In this document: piece after piece, positions 1 to 8,834 of the stretch
How the letters are laid out: each line of letters starts with the position of its first letter
Numbering within the stretch: position 1 is the first letter of the stretch
NCBI RefSeq assembly: GCF_000974985.2
Contig: NZ_LAVA02000012.1
Location: 1 to 64,000, forward strand
From: Streptomyces mangrovisoli
GTDB lineage: Bacteria > Actinomycetota > Actinomycetes > Streptomycetales > Streptomycetaceae
Length of the DNA: 64,000 nucleotides
Direction of reading: 5' to 3'
Translations under genes and position numbers: made by a program
The notes under the pieces: generated by a model
What the model was told of the DNA's origin: nothing
What the model saw: only the letters and a program-made list of their open reading frames with translations
Databases searched by the model: none

Positions 1-251
1 CGCGCAGTTCCCCGCGCCCCTGGGTGGGCGGGCGTGGTGGTCCACTGCGGCTCCGTCGTGCCCGTTCGCGCAGTTCCCCGCGCCCCTTTCGGGGCACGGA
101 TGCCGAGGCGCCCCTTCAGGGGCGCGGGGAACTGCGCGGCCGGCCCCCACGGACCCGCGGAGGAGCACGGACCGGAGAAAAGGGGCGCGGGGAACTGCGC
201 GAAAGGCCCCCACCGGGCAGCGGGTGAGGGGAAGGGAGCCCCGAGCGGAGC
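1..251. repeat. Gene-end repeat cluster, four copies
   Basis: This intergenic stretch holds four copies of the 19-nt core GCGCAGTTCCCCGCGCCCC: plus sense at 2-20 and 68-86, minus sense at 119-137 and 182-200. Most cores run into a small GC hairpin of the form CCCCT-N-GGGG, for example CCCCTTTCGGGG at 83-94. The two minus-sense copies follow the stop of the NYN gene. The two plus-sense copies presumably follow a plus-strand gene ending left of the window (inference). No gene is seen here. Confidence 0.85.
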
Positions 252-1487
252 TCAGGGGTGGTCGGCCGCCGGGGCGTGTTCCGTGGCCGTGCGCGCGTCG
301 ATCTCCCGCCAGAACCCCGCCCGAATCGCATAGCGGTCGTTCTCGTCGATCTGGTCGTCCTTGTGGGCCAGCAGACCGAACCGGGCCGCGTACCGCAACA
401 GCTCGCCGTCCACGCGGTGCGGAACCCGCGGGTACATGCCGGACAGCCGCTGGAGATGGACCTGGTCGCCGAGGCGGGCCATCCAGCGCCGGGCGAAGAC
501 CTGCCCCACCTCGTAGGGGTCGCCGCCGACCGTGGTGATGTCCTCCTCCCGGTCGGCCCAGCGCTGCTCGGCCGTGGTCAGCTGGGCGAGGGTCGGCATG
601 GAGGCCGCCTCCGGCGTCTCGGCGGCGGTGCCCGGCCGGTCCACCCACCCCTTGTCGGAGGACCAGCGCAGCGTGGCCGTGGTGGGGTGCGGGGCCTGCT
701 GGGCGGCCCCGGGGGCGCGCAGCGCGGCGAGGTCCTTCGGCGTGGGCACGCCCTTGGCGGCGGACCCACGCTCCTGCCCGGCGTGCTCGGCGAGGGCCGC
801 GGGGCGGTGCTCGGCGGGCTCGGCGGGCCGTTCGACGGCGGGCGGCAGCGCGGAGTCGGGCAGCGGCGCCGAGAGGATCGCGGCGATCTCCGGCCGGGGC
901 GCGTGCGGCGGCGGGCAGATCCCGCCCTGTTCCTTGGCCCGGACCGCCTTGGTGATCCAGGTCCGGTCGAGGACGCGCCGCTCGTCGGCCTCGGCAACCA
1001 GGTCCTCGGACTGGTTGTAGTCGCCGTCGGCGGCCTGCACGGCCCACAGGTGGACGGCGACGCCGTGCTCCTTGGCGGCCATCATGCCGGGCAGCAGATC
1101 GCCGTCGCCGGTGACGAGCACGATGTCGGAGCAGGCGCGGTTGCGGGCCAGCTCGGTGAGCTCGGCGTGCATGGCGGCGTCCACGCCCTTCTGCGCCCAG
1201 CGCCCGTCGCTGCGGGTCAGCGCGCCGAGCCGGACGGTGACCCGGGGCATCACGCGCAGCCTGCGGTGCTCGGGCTGCGGGACGCGGTCGGGGGCGCCGT
1301 CGAACCAGTAGATGCGCAGCAGGGGCCGTTCCGTGTCGGACTCGGCCTGTTCGCGCAGGCCCTGGATCAGGGCGGTGTGGTCGACGGTGATGCGGGAGCG
1401 GGAGGGCTCCCCGGCGAGGAGACTGGCGGCGGCCCCCAGCAGATACCCGGCGTCCACCAGGACGATGCAGCGGTCCACGCGATCCAC
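252..1487 (-). CDS. NYN-domain (PIN-like) putative RNase
   Basis: This 411-aa protein has an N-terminal NYN domain (about residues 5-165), the PIN-like fold of Mg2+-dependent RNases. The acidic residues expected at the active site are present: D12 in VLVDAGYLL, D63 in YWFDG, D103 in KGVDAAM, and D128/D130 in LVTGDGDLLPG. Residues about 170-300 are Ala/Pro/Glu-rich and probably disordered. Residues about 305-395 form a second, predicted helical module (around YEVGQVFARRWMARLG) that could be a winged-helix or OST-HTH-like RNA-binding part; that is inference. A GTG at 1487 opens the frame, but the GAGG Shine-Dalgarno abuts it, so the in-frame GTG at 1478 is an equally good start. The family includes RNA-decay enzymes and antiviral effectors; the substrate here is unknown. 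Confidence 0.85.
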   Translation of the reverse strand: MDRVDRCIVLVDAGYLLGAAASLLAGEPSRSRITVDHTALIQGLREQAESDTERPLLRIYWFDGAPDRVPQPEHRRLRVMPRVTVRLGALTRSDGRWAQKGVDAAMHAELTELARNRACSDIVLVTGDGDLLPGMMAAKEHGVAVHLWAVQAADGDYNQSEDLVAEADERRVLDRTWITKAVRAKEQGGICPPPHAPRPEIAAILSAPLPDSALPPAVERPAEPAEHRPAALAEHAGQERGSAAKGVPTPKDLAALRAPGAAQQAPHPTTATLRWSSDKGWVDRPGTAAETPEAASMPTLAQLTTAEQRWADREEDITTVGGDPYEVGQVFARRWMARLGDQVHLQRLSGMYPRVPHRVDGELLRYAARFGLLAHKDDQIDENDRYAIRAGFWREIDARTATEHAPAADHP

Positions 1488-1701
1488 CCTCTTTCCGGGA
1501 GGTTTGCTTCAGGCTTCCTTCGAGTCTGCCCGACCACGCGGAGGTTAACGGCCCGAACTCGATCTTCGGCGTGGCGTTTGCCGGGCAGACTCTCCGACCA
1601 GCGTGTCACACACGGTAATTATCCGAAATGCGTTCTTTGTCGGCCTATGTGAATCTGAACGCGGCCCTGGCCCCTAGATCCCCCACAGGAGGCAGATCAC
1701 C

Positions 1702-1881
1702 ATGGCCAAGAACAAGAACCGCAAGCAGGCCGGCCCTCAGAACCGCGCTTCGCAGGCCGAGAAGTTCTCGGAGCAGGCGCAGCAGACCGCGATGGAGGCG
1801 CACAGCTCTCCCGACTCGCGGATCCAGGGCAGCCCGGCGGATGTTGCCCGTAAGCAGCAGAAGCGCTTCGGCCACAACTGA
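1702..1881 (+). CDS. 59-aa basic conserved-looking small protein
   Basis: An ATG preceded by AGGAGG (about 1687-1692, spacing about 9) opens a 59-aa frame ending in TGA at 1879-1881. The product begins MAKNKNRKQAG and ends RKQQKRFGHN. It is rich in Lys, Arg, Gln and Asn, lacks Cys and Trp, has no membrane segment or signal peptide, and is probably largely disordered. It is a single gene, divergent from the NYN gene and closed by a strong hairpin shared with dnaE. The excellent ribosome site and the terminator argue that it is real. Composition would suit a nucleic-acid or ribosome-associated protein, but I recognise no family. Confidence 0.75.
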   Translation: MAKNKNRKQAGPQNRASQAEKFSEQAQQTAMEAHSSPDSRIQGSPADVARKQQKRFGHN

Positions 1882-1912
1882 TGACGGGGCGTTGAGCCCC
1901 ACGCACGGCAAC

Positions 1913-1942
1913 AGGGGTGCACCCCGCATCGGGTGCACCCCT
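1913..1942. terminator. Bidirectional hairpin between small gene and dnaE
   Basis: A perfect 12-bp stem, AGGGGTGCACCC at 1913-1924 with its complement at 1931-1942, encloses a 6-nt loop and is followed by CTTGTT. It lies 31 nt past the small-protein stop and 22 nt past the dnaE stop on the other strand, so it can serve both convergent transcripts. Confidence 0.85.
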
Positions 1943-1964
1943 TGTTCATGTCCCGCGTGGGCCG

Positions 1965-4900
1965 CTAACCCGCCAGGCAGGACGGGCCGAGCAGCACCTT
2001 CAGGTCGCCGAAGAGCGCCGGGTCCGGCTTCACCCGGTGCCGGTCCAGGCGCAGCACCGTGGTCTTCGTCGGGCCCTGGAGCCTGATGCGGACCTCGCTG
2101 TCGCCCTTGTGATGGGTGAGGATCTCGCCGAGGCGGCTGACCATGGGCGGGGTGACACGGGTGGCCGGGATGGTGAGCACCACGGGCGCGTTGGTGCCCG
2201 CGTTGGACAGGTCCGGAACCATCAGCTCCATCGCGACGAGCCGCGGCACGTCCTCCCGCTTGTCGAGCCGGCCCTTGACGAACACCACGGCGTCCTCGAC
2301 GAGTTGGGTCGAGATGAGCTGGTACGTCGCCGGGAAGAACATGCACTCGATGGAGCCTGCGAGATCCTCGACGGTGGCGATCGCCCAGGCGTTGCCCTGC
2401 TTGGTCATCTTGCGCTGGAGGCCGGAGATGATGCCGCCGATGGTGACGATCGCGCCGTCCGCGTGCTCGCCGCCGGTGAGCTGGGCGATGCCCGCGTCCG
2501 CCTTGTCGGACAGCACGTGCTCCAGGCCGAACAGCGGGTGGTCGGAGACGTAGAGACCGAGCATCTCCCGCTCCTGGGCGAGCAGATACGTCTTGTCCCA
2601 CTCGTCGTCGGTGAACTGCACGTCGAGTCCGAAGCCGGGCTCGCTGGTCTCCTCCTCGCCCATGCCGCCGAAGAGGTCGAACTGGCCCTCGGCCTCCTTG
2701 CGCTTGACCGCGACCACGTTGTCGATCATCGGCTCGAAGTGCGCGGTGAGGCCCTTGCGGGTGTGGCCCAGGGTGTCGAAGGCGCCGGCCTTGATCAGCG
2801 ATTCGGTGGTGCGCTTGTTGCAGGCGATCGCCTCGACCTTGTCGAGGTAGTCGGGGAAGGAGCCGTACTTGCCCTTGGCCTTGCGGCTCCTGATGATCGA
2901 CTCGACCACGTTCGTGCCGACGTTGCGCACGGCCTCCAGGCCGAAGAGGATCACGTCGTCGCCCTGTGCGGCGAAGTTGTGCACCGACTCGTTGACGTTC
3001 GGCGGGAGCACCTTGATGCCCATGCGGCGGCACTCGTTGAGGTAGACGGCCGACTTGTCCTTGTCGTCCTTGACGGAGGTCAGCAGACCGGCCATGTACT
3101 CGGCGGGGTGGTTCGCCTTCAGGTACGCGGTCCAGTACGACACCAGGCCGTACGCGGCCGAGTGCGCCTTGTTGAACGCGTAGCCGGCGAACGGGACCAG
3201 CACGTCCCACAGGGCCTGGATGGCCTCGTCGCTGTAGCCGTTCTTCTGGGCGCCGGCCTGGAAGATGGTGAAGTTCTTGGCCAGTTCGTCGGGCTTCTTC
3301 TTGCCCATGACGCGGCGCAGGATGTCGGCCTCGCCGAGCGAGTAGCCGGCGATGATCTGCGCGGCCTTCTGCACCTGCTCCTGGTAGACGATCAGGCCGT
3401 AGGTGACCGCGAGGACCTCTTCGAGCGGCGCCTCCAGCTCCTTGTGGATCGGGGTGATCTCCTGGAGCTTGTTCTTGCGCAGCGCGTAGTTGGTGTGCGA
3501 GTCCATGCCCATCGGGCCCGGACGGTAGAGCGCGGAGACGGCGGAGATGTCCTCGAAGTTGTCGGGCTTCATCAGACGCAGCAGCGAACGCATGGGGCCG
3601 CCGTCGAACTGGAAGACGCCGAGGGTGTCGCCGCGCTGGAGCAGTTCGAAGGTCTTCGGGTCGTCCAGCGGCAGCGCCAGCAGGTCGAGGTCGATGCCCT
3701 TGTTGGACTTCACCATCTTGACGGCGTCGTCCATGATCGTCAGGTTGCGCAGGCCGAGGAAGTCCATCTTCAGCAGGCCGAGCGACTCGCACTGCGGGTA
3801 GTCCCACTGCGTGATGGTCACGCCGTCGGTGTGCCGCACCCAGATCGGGGCGTGGTCGACGATCGGCTCGCTGGACATGATCACGCCGGCCGCGTGCACG
3901 CCCATCTGCCGGACCAGGCCCTCGACGCCCTTGGCGGTGTCGATGACCTTCTTCACGTCCGGCTCGTTCTCGTACATCCCCCGGATCTCGCCCGCCTCGC
4001 TGTAGCGCGGGTGGGTCGGGTCGGTGATGCCGTTGAGGTCGATGCCCTTGCCGAGGACGTCGGCGGGCATCGCCTTGGTGAGACGGTCGCCCATCGCGTA
4101 CGGGTAGCCCAGCACGCGCGCGGAGTCCTTGATCGCGTTCTTGGCCTTGATCTTGCCGTAGGTGCCGATCATGGCGACCTTGTCGGAGCCGTACTTCTCC
4201 GTCACGTAGCGGATCACCTCGACGCGCCTGCGCTCGTCGAAGTCGATGTCGACGTCGGGCATCGAGATGCGCTCGGGGTTGAGGAACCGCTCGAAGATCA
4301 GGCCGTGCGGGATCGGGTCGAGGTCGGTGATGCCCATGGCGTAGGCGACGATCGAACCGGCCGCGGAACCACGGCCGGGGCCCACCGCGATGCCCTGGTT
4401 CTTGGCCCACATGATGAAGTCGGCGACGACGAGGAAGTACCCCGGGAACCCCATCTTGATGATGACGTCCATCTCGTACTCGACCTGCCGCTGGCGGTCG
4501 TCGGGGATGCCGCCGGGGAAGCGGCGCTCCATGCCGCGGCGGACCTCCTCCTTGAACCAGGTGATCTCCGTGTAGCCGTCGGGGATGTCGAACTTCGGCA
4601 TGAGGTTCTTCTCGACGAACATGCCGGTGGTGTCGACCTGCTCGGCGACCAGGAGCGTGTTGCGGCAGCCCTCCTGCCAGGCGTCCGAGGAGTCGACGGC
4701 GTACATCTCGTCCGTGGACTTCAGGTAGTAGCCGGTGCCGTCGAACTTGAAGCGGTCGGGGTCGGAGAGGTTCTTGCCGGTCTGGATGCACAGCAGGGCG
4801 TCGTGGGCGGTCGCCTCGTGCGCGTACGTGTAGTGCGAGTCGTTGGTGACCAGCGGGGGGATGCCGAGCTTCTTGCCGATCTCCAGGAGGCCGTCGCGGA

Positions 4901-5504
4901 CCCGGTGCTCGATCTCGATGCCGTGGTCCATCAGCTCCAGGAAGTAGCGGTCCCTGCCGAAGATGTCCTGGTAGTCGGCGGCGGCCTTCAGGGCCTCGTC
5001 GAACTGGCCGAGGCGCAGCCGGGTCTGGAGCTCGCCGGAGGGGCAGCCGGTGGAGGCGATCAGCCCCTCGGACCACTGGGAGATCGTCTCCTTGTCCATC
5101 CGGGGCCACTTCTGGAGCCAGCCCTCGGCGTACGCGTCCGAGGAGAGCTTGAAGAGGTTGTGCAGGCCCGTCGCGTTCGCCGCCCAGATCGTCTTGTGCG
5201 TGTAGCCGCCGGAGCCGGAGACGTCGTCGCGCTTCTGGTGCGGCTGGCCCCACTGGATCTTGCGCTTGTTGCGCCGCGACTCGGGGGCGACGTACGCCTC
5301 GATCCCGATGATCGGCGTGACCCCCGCCTTCTTGGCCGTGTGGAAGAAGTCGTACGCCCCGTGGAGGTTGCCGTGGTCGGACATCGCGATATGGGTCATG
5401 CCCATCTCGTTGCACGCGTTGAACATGTCCTTCAGCCGCGCGGCACCGTCCAGCAGCGAGTACTGGGTGTGGACGTGCAGGTGCGTGAAGGGCGTCTTCG
5501 ACAC
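1965..5504 (-). CDS. dnaE: DNA polymerase III alpha subunit (replicative polymerase)
   Basis: This is the catalytic subunit of the chromosomal replicase, 1179 aa, a typical DnaE1 length. The N-terminal PHP domain starts at HLHVH (residues 8-12) with conserved His/Asp residues further on (MSDHGN about 41-46). The polymerase core has GPGRGS (375-380) and the catalytic motif PDVDIDFDERRR (416-427), which supplies two metal-binding aspartates; the third is expected in the KMDFLGLRN segment near 590. The tail includes an OB-fold-like region around GGIISGLQRKM. The frame stays open far upstream, so the GTG at 5504 was chosen: it gives the family N-terminus MSKTPFTHLHVHTQYS and has a GGAGG-type ribosome site at suitable spacing. 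The gene is monocistronic, converging with the small gene and diverging from the DUF2252 gene. Confidence 0.98.
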   Translation of the reverse strand: MSKTPFTHLHVHTQYSLLDGAARLKDMFNACNEMGMTHIAMSDHGNLHGAYDFFHTAKKAGVTPIIGIEAYVAPESRRNKRKIQWGQPHQKRDDVSGSGGYTHKTIWAANATGLHNLFKLSSDAYAEGWLQKWPRMDKETISQWSEGLIASTGCPSGELQTRLRLGQFDEALKAAADYQDIFGRDRYFLELMDHGIEIEHRVRDGLLEIGKKLGIPPLVTNDSHYTYAHEATAHDALLCIQTGKNLSDPDRFKFDGTGYYLKSTDEMYAVDSSDAWQEGCRNTLLVAEQVDTTGMFVEKNLMPKFDIPDGYTEITWFKEEVRRGMERRFPGGIPDDRQRQVEYEMDVIIKMGFPGYFLVVADFIMWAKNQGIAVGPGRGSAAGSIVAYAMGITDLDPIPHGLIFERFLNPERISMPDVDIDFDERRRVEVIRYVTEKYGSDKVAMIGTYGKIKAKNAIKDSARVLGYPYAMGDRLTKAMPADVLGKGIDLNGITDPTHPRYSEAGEIRGMYENEPDVKKVIDTAKGVEGLVRQMGVHAAGVIMSSEPIVDHAPIWVRHTDGVTITQWDYPQCESLGLLKMDFLGLRNLTIMDDAVKMVKSNKGIDLDLLALPLDDPKTFELLQRGDTLGVFQFDGGPMRSLLRLMKPDNFEDISAVSALYRPGPMGMDSHTNYALRKNKLQEITPIHKELEAPLEEVLAVTYGLIVYQEQVQKAAQIIAGYSLGEADILRRVMGKKKPDELAKNFTIFQAGAQKNGYSDEAIQALWDVLVPFAGYAFNKAHSAAYGLVSYWTAYLKANHPAEYMAGLLTSVKDDKDKSAVYLNECRRMGIKVLPPNVNESVHNFAAQGDDVILFGLEAVRNVGTNVVESIIRSRKAKGKYGSFPDYLDKVEAIACNKRTTESLIKAGAFDTLGHTRKGLTAHFEPMIDNVVAVKRKEAEGQFDLFGGMGEEETSEPGFGLDVQFTDDEWDKTYLLAQEREMLGLYVSDHPLFGLEHVLSDKADAGIAQLTGGEHADGAIVTIGGIISGLQRKMTKQGNAWAIATVEDLAGSIECMFFPATYQLISTQLVEDAVVFVKGRLDKREDVPRLVAMELMVPDLSNAGTNAPVVLTIPATRVTPPMVSRLGEILTHHKGDSEVRIRLQGPTKTTVLRLDRHRVKPDPALFGDLKVLLGPSCLAG

Positions 5505-5619
5505 GGTTTCTGCCTCCGGCGTCAGGTCTGGGGGACAGCGTCGAAGTCTATGCCCCGGCACTGACACTCGCCGGAGGACTGACACGCGACGGGCTCGCTT
5601 GCGTACCTTCGTCCAGGGG

Positions 5620-5643
5620 CCCGCGGGCGCTCCCGCGGGTTTT
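5620..5643 (+). terminator. Terminator-like hairpin with T-run in DUF2252 leader
   Basis: CCCGCGGG (5620-5627), a 4-nt loop, CCCGCGGG (5632-5639) and TTTT (5640-5643) make a canonical intrinsic terminator. A T-run is rare in DNA this GC-rich. It sits between the divergent dnaE and DUF2252 genes, about 117 nt before the DUF2252 start and pointing into it, so it is an attenuator candidate rather than the end of a visible gene. Confidence 0.5.
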
Positions 5644-5759
5644 CCGCCCTCGGCGGCCGCGGGCACTCCGGCGGCCCCCCGCCCGTTGAGACGGCGAGGA
5701 AGCCGTCGCACAAGACCGTGCGGGCCCGTCCCGTTCCACGCACCAGGAGGCACCCAGCG

Positions 5760-7085
5760 ATGTCGGCACCCCAGCTCAACGAAGAGCAGCGCGGCGAGGA
5801 GATCCTCGGCGTCTTCGACACCGCCTTCGGCGAGCTGCTCGCCGCCGACCCGGCCGCGTTCCGCGTGAAGTTCCGCAAGATGGCGGCCTCGGCCTTCGCC
5901 TTCTACCGGGGCACGGCCTGCCTCTTCTACCACGACCTGGACGCGGAGAAGCGGGGCGGCCCGTTCCTGGACGAGCGCACCTCGCGCGTGTGGATCCACG
6001 GCGACCTGCACGCCGAGAACTTCGGCACGTACATGGACTCCAACGGCCGCCTGGTGTTCAACGTGAACGACTTCGACGAGGCGTACGTCGGCCCCTTCAC
6101 CTGGGACCTCAAGCGCTTCGCCGCCTCCATGGCCCTCGTGGGGTACGCCAAGGCGCTCAGCGACGCGCAGATCAGCGAGCTGGTCACGGTGTACGCGTCG
6201 GCGTACCGCGAGCGCATCCACGCGCTGGCCACGGGCGCCAAGAGCGACGAGGTGCCGCCCTTCACCCTGGACACCGCGGAGGGCCCGCTGCTGGGCGCGC
6301 TGCGCGCGGCCCGCTCGCTGACCCGCTTCGAGCTGCTCGACTCCATGACGGAGATCCGCGACTTCGAGCGCCGCTTCGCCTCCGGCGGCGGCGCGATCGA
6401 GCTGGACGCCGCCACCCGCTACAAGGTGCTCGCGGCCTTCGACGGCTACCTGGAGACGCTGCCCGAGACCTCGCTGACCCGCCCGGACTCCTACCGCGTG
6501 AAGGACGTCGTCGGCCGCCGCGGCATCGGCATCGGCTCGGCCGGCCTGCCGTCGTACAACATCCTCCTGGAGGGCTCCAGCGACGCCCTGGAGAACGACG
6601 TCGTGATCTACATCAAGCAGGCCCAGACCCCGGCCGTCTCGCGCCACATCACCGACCCGCAGATCCGGGGCTACTTCCTGCACGAGGGCCACCGCACGGT
6701 GATCTCCCAGCGCGCCCTCCAGGCGCACGCCGACCCGTGGCTCGGCTGGACCGAGCTGAGCGGCACCGGTCAGCTCGTCGCCGAGGTCTCGCCGTACGCC
6801 GTGGACCTGGACTGGGACGACATCGACGACCCGGAGGAGATCGCGGCGGTCGTCGCGGACCTGGGCCGCTCCACCGCGACCATGCACGCGGCGGCCGACG
6901 ACCAGTCCGGCGAGTCGCTGGTGCCGTTCTCCACCGAGCGCGCCATCGACGCGGCGATCGCGGCCGACGAGGAGGGCTTCGCGCCCCTGCTGGTCGACTT
7001 CGCGCACGCCTACGGCGCCCGCGCGCGGGCCGACCACCAGACCTTCGTCGACCTGTTCCGCAACGGAAGGATTCCGGGTCTGTAA
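5760..7085 (+). CDS. DUF2252 family protein
   Basis: This 441-aa soluble protein matches DUF2252, a bacterial family with distant similarity to kinase-like phosphotransferases but no settled function. Residues 80-89 read HGDLHAENFG and 103-107 NDFDE, together resembling the catalytic and metal-binding loops of aminoglycoside-phosphotransferase folds. Whether it is an active kinase is inference. The ATG at 5760 is set by AGGAGG at 5745-5750; an open frame upstream has no ribosome site. It stands alone between dnaE and a membrane protein gene, and a terminator-like hairpin lies in its leader. Confidence 0.85.
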   Translation: MSAPQLNEEQRGEEILGVFDTAFGELLAADPAAFRVKFRKMAASAFAFYRGTACLFYHDLDAEKRGGPFLDERTSRVWIHGDLHAENFGTYMDSNGRLVFNVNDFDEAYVGPFTWDLKRFAASMALVGYAKALSDAQISELVTVYASAYRERIHALATGAKSDEVPPFTLDTAEGPLLGALRAARSLTRFELLDSMTEIRDFERRFASGGGAIELDAATRYKVLAAFDGYLETLPETSLTRPDSYRVKDVVGRRGIGIGSAGLPSYNILLEGSSDALENDVVIYIKQAQTPAVSRHITDPQIRGYFLHEGHRTVISQRALQAHADPWLGWTELSGTGQLVAEVSPYAVDLDWDDIDDPEEIAAVVADLGRSTATMHAAADDQSGESLVPFSTERAIDAAIAADEEGFAPLLVDFAHAYGARARADHQTFVDLFRNGRIPGL

Positions 7086-7152
7086 CCACCCGGCCGCTCA
7101 CAGGGACCCTTTAGGGATCCCCTACAGGAGCGCGTGACAGACTCTCCCCGCC

Positions 7153-7842
7153 ATGGACATATCCGGGACCCCGATCAGAGCCGTACGCGCGGCGCTGTTC
7201 ACGGCTGTGGTCGTGACGCTCAGCACCGCGTCGCACGTCCTGCTGTCACGGGTCCCGCTGCCGGTGAGCACGGTGGCCGCGGTCGCGGCCGCCGTGTTCC
7301 TGCCGGCCTACACGCTGGCCGGGCGCGAGCGCGGCTTCGGCCGGATCGCCGCGCTGCTGATCCCGCTCGAGCTCGCCGCCGACACCGTCTTCACCACCGG
7401 CCAGCAGGTCTGCTACGGCCGCGCGGGCGGCCCCGTCGCGGGCCCGCTGCGCTCCGTCGGCTTCGACGTGCTGTGCGCCCACGGCGCCCCCGTCGCCACC
7501 CCGCTGGCCCGGGTCGCGGGCACCGACCCCGACCGGCTCGCGACGCTGCTCGCGCACGCCGACCCGGCGACCGCCTGGCTGCTGCTCGGCGCGCACATCG
7601 GGGTCGGCCTGCTCGCCGCCGCCTGGCTGCACCGGGGCGAGCGGGCGCTGGACCAGCTGCTGCGCGCGGTGACCGCGACGACGTTCCGGCCGCTGCTGGT
7701 GGCCGTCGCCGCGGTCACGGTGCGGCCCGCCCCGGCCCTGCGCCGCCCGGCCCGCCCGGTCCGCCGTACCGCCACCGTCCGGGACCTGCTCCTCGCGCAC
7801 TCCCTGGGACGGCGCGGACCGCCCTGCCCGGCCGCCGCCTGA
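7153..7842 (+). CDS. Putative membrane protein, unknown function
   Basis: A 229-aa protein whose first about 75 residues contain two or three hydrophobic segments (around ALFTAVVVTLSTASHVLL, STVAAVAAAVFLPAYTLAG and IAALLIPLELAADTVF). Further hydrophobic stretches lie near residues 135-160 and 175-195, and the tail is Arg/Pro-rich. I do not recognise a family with known function; similar proteins sit near dnaE in other streptomycetes as far as I recall. The start is uncertain: the ATG at 7153 has no good Shine-Dalgarno at normal spacing (GGAG lies about 24 nt upstream). GC3 bias supports the reading frame. Confidence 0.65.
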   Translation: MDISGTPIRAVRAALFTAVVVTLSTASHVLLSRVPLPVSTVAAVAAAVFLPAYTLAGRERGFGRIAALLIPLELAADTVFTTGQQVCYGRAGGPVAGPLRSVGFDVLCAHGAPVATPLARVAGTDPDRLATLLAHADPATAWLLLGAHIGVGLLAAAWLHRGERALDQLLRAVTATTFRPLLVAVAAVTVRPAPALRRPARPVRRTATVRDLLLAHSLGRRGPPCPAAA

Positions 7843-7919
7843 CGGCATCCCGAGCACCGGCAGTCCCCACCCCTTTTTCCGCGCACCACAGGTGCGCGTC
7901 CCCCTTGGAGAACACCACC

Positions 7920-8759
7920 ATGAGCAAGCGGAACAGCCAGCAGGCCAAGAACGCGGCGCGCGAGCGGCTGCGCCTGGAGCGGGAGAAGCAGGCCAAGCGG
8001 GCCAAGGTCAAGCGGCAGGTCGTCGTGGCCGCCTCGGTCGTGGCCGTGCTGGCCGCCGCCGGCGGTATCGGCTACGCCGTCGTGCAGGCCAACAAGCCCA
8101 GCTACTGGGAGGGCCTGAAGGACGCGAAGGTCGTCGCGCCCGCCCACACCACCGGCACCAACGGCACCACGGTCGTCATCGGCAAGGACAGCGCCAAGAA
8201 GACCCTGAAGGTCTACGAGGACCCGCGCTGCCCGATCTGCGCCCAGTTCGAGGAGACCGTCGGCAAGACCGTCGAGAAGGACCTCTCCGACGGCAAGTAC
8301 AAGATCCAGTACACCGGCGGCACGTTCATCGACGGTGACTCGCTCGGCAAGGGCAAGATCGGCTCCAACGGCGAGGGCTCGAAGAACGCGATGAGCGCCA
8401 TGGGTGCCGCGCTCAACGTGAGCGACGACGCGTTCATCCAGTACAAGTACGCCCTCTACTCGAAGAAGTGGCACCCCGAGGAGACGGACGACAAGTTCAA
8501 GGACGACAACTACCTGATCAAGGTCGCGAACACCGTCCCCGCGCTGAAGAACAACACCGCGTTCCAGAACGCCGTGAAGAAGGGCACCTACGACGCCTGG
8601 GCGCTCGCCATGTCGAAGACCTTCGACACCAACAAGGACGGCGTGACGGGCACCCCGAGCTTCGTCATGAACGGCAAGATGCTCACCACCTCCGACGGCA
8701 ACCCGCCGATGACGGTGGCGGACTTCAACTCCGTGGTGGGCGCGGCGCTCAAGGGCTGA
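7920..8759 (+). CDS. Membrane-anchored DsbA-like thioredoxin-domain protein
   Basis: A 279-aa protein with a basic, Arg/Lys/Gln-rich cytoplasmic start (1-33), one membrane segment (about 34-54, VVVAASVVAVLAAAGGIGYAVV) and an extracytoplasmic thioredoxin-fold domain of the DsbA/BdbD type. The redox motif is CPIC at 104-107 in YEDPRCPICAQFE, and the cis-proline loop is GTPSFVMNG near residue 245. It probably makes or isomerises disulfides in exported proteins; the adjacent gene encodes an exported phosphatase. The ATG at 7920 has GGAG 9 nt upstream. The last 15 nt of the gene are repeated 31 nt after the stop. Confidence 0.88.
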   Translation: MSKRNSQQAKNAARERLRLEREKQAKRAKVKRQVVVAASVVAVLAAAGGIGYAVVQANKPSYWEGLKDAKVVAPAHTTGTNGTTVVIGKDSAKKTLKVYEDPRCPICAQFEETVGKTVEKDLSDGKYKIQYTGGTFIDGDSLGKGKIGSNGEGSKNAMSAMGAALNVSDDAFIQYKYALYSKKWHPEETDDKFKDDNYLIKVANTVPALKNNTAFQNAVKKGTYDAWALAMSKTFDTNKDGVTGTPSFVMNGKMLTTSDGNPPMTVADFNSVVGAALKG

Positions 8760-8805
8760 CCGCGGCCCTGCCCGAAGGCTGATCACCTTCGCGCTCAAGG
8801 GCTGA
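8745..8805 (+). repeat. Duplicated 15-bp gene end
   Basis: GCGCTCAAGGGCTGA, the last codons and stop of the DsbA-like gene (8745-8759), recurs exactly at 8791-8805, and a degenerate GAAGGCTGA lies between at 8774-8782. This suggests a small tandem duplication, or an older 3' end whose stop moved upstream. Confidence 0.8.
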
Positions 8806-8834
8806 GACGGCCGGTTTCCACAGGGTGGACACGG

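Noticed and set aside
1917..5564. 1215-aa plus-strand open frame opposite dnaE
   Set aside because: Typical antisense shadow in high-GC DNA; dnaE on the minus strand has full family motifs.
5560..5585. Two ACTGACAC direct repeats between dnaE and DUF2252 genes
   Set aside because: Only 8 bp, 18 nt apart, with no clear promoter context; could be chance.
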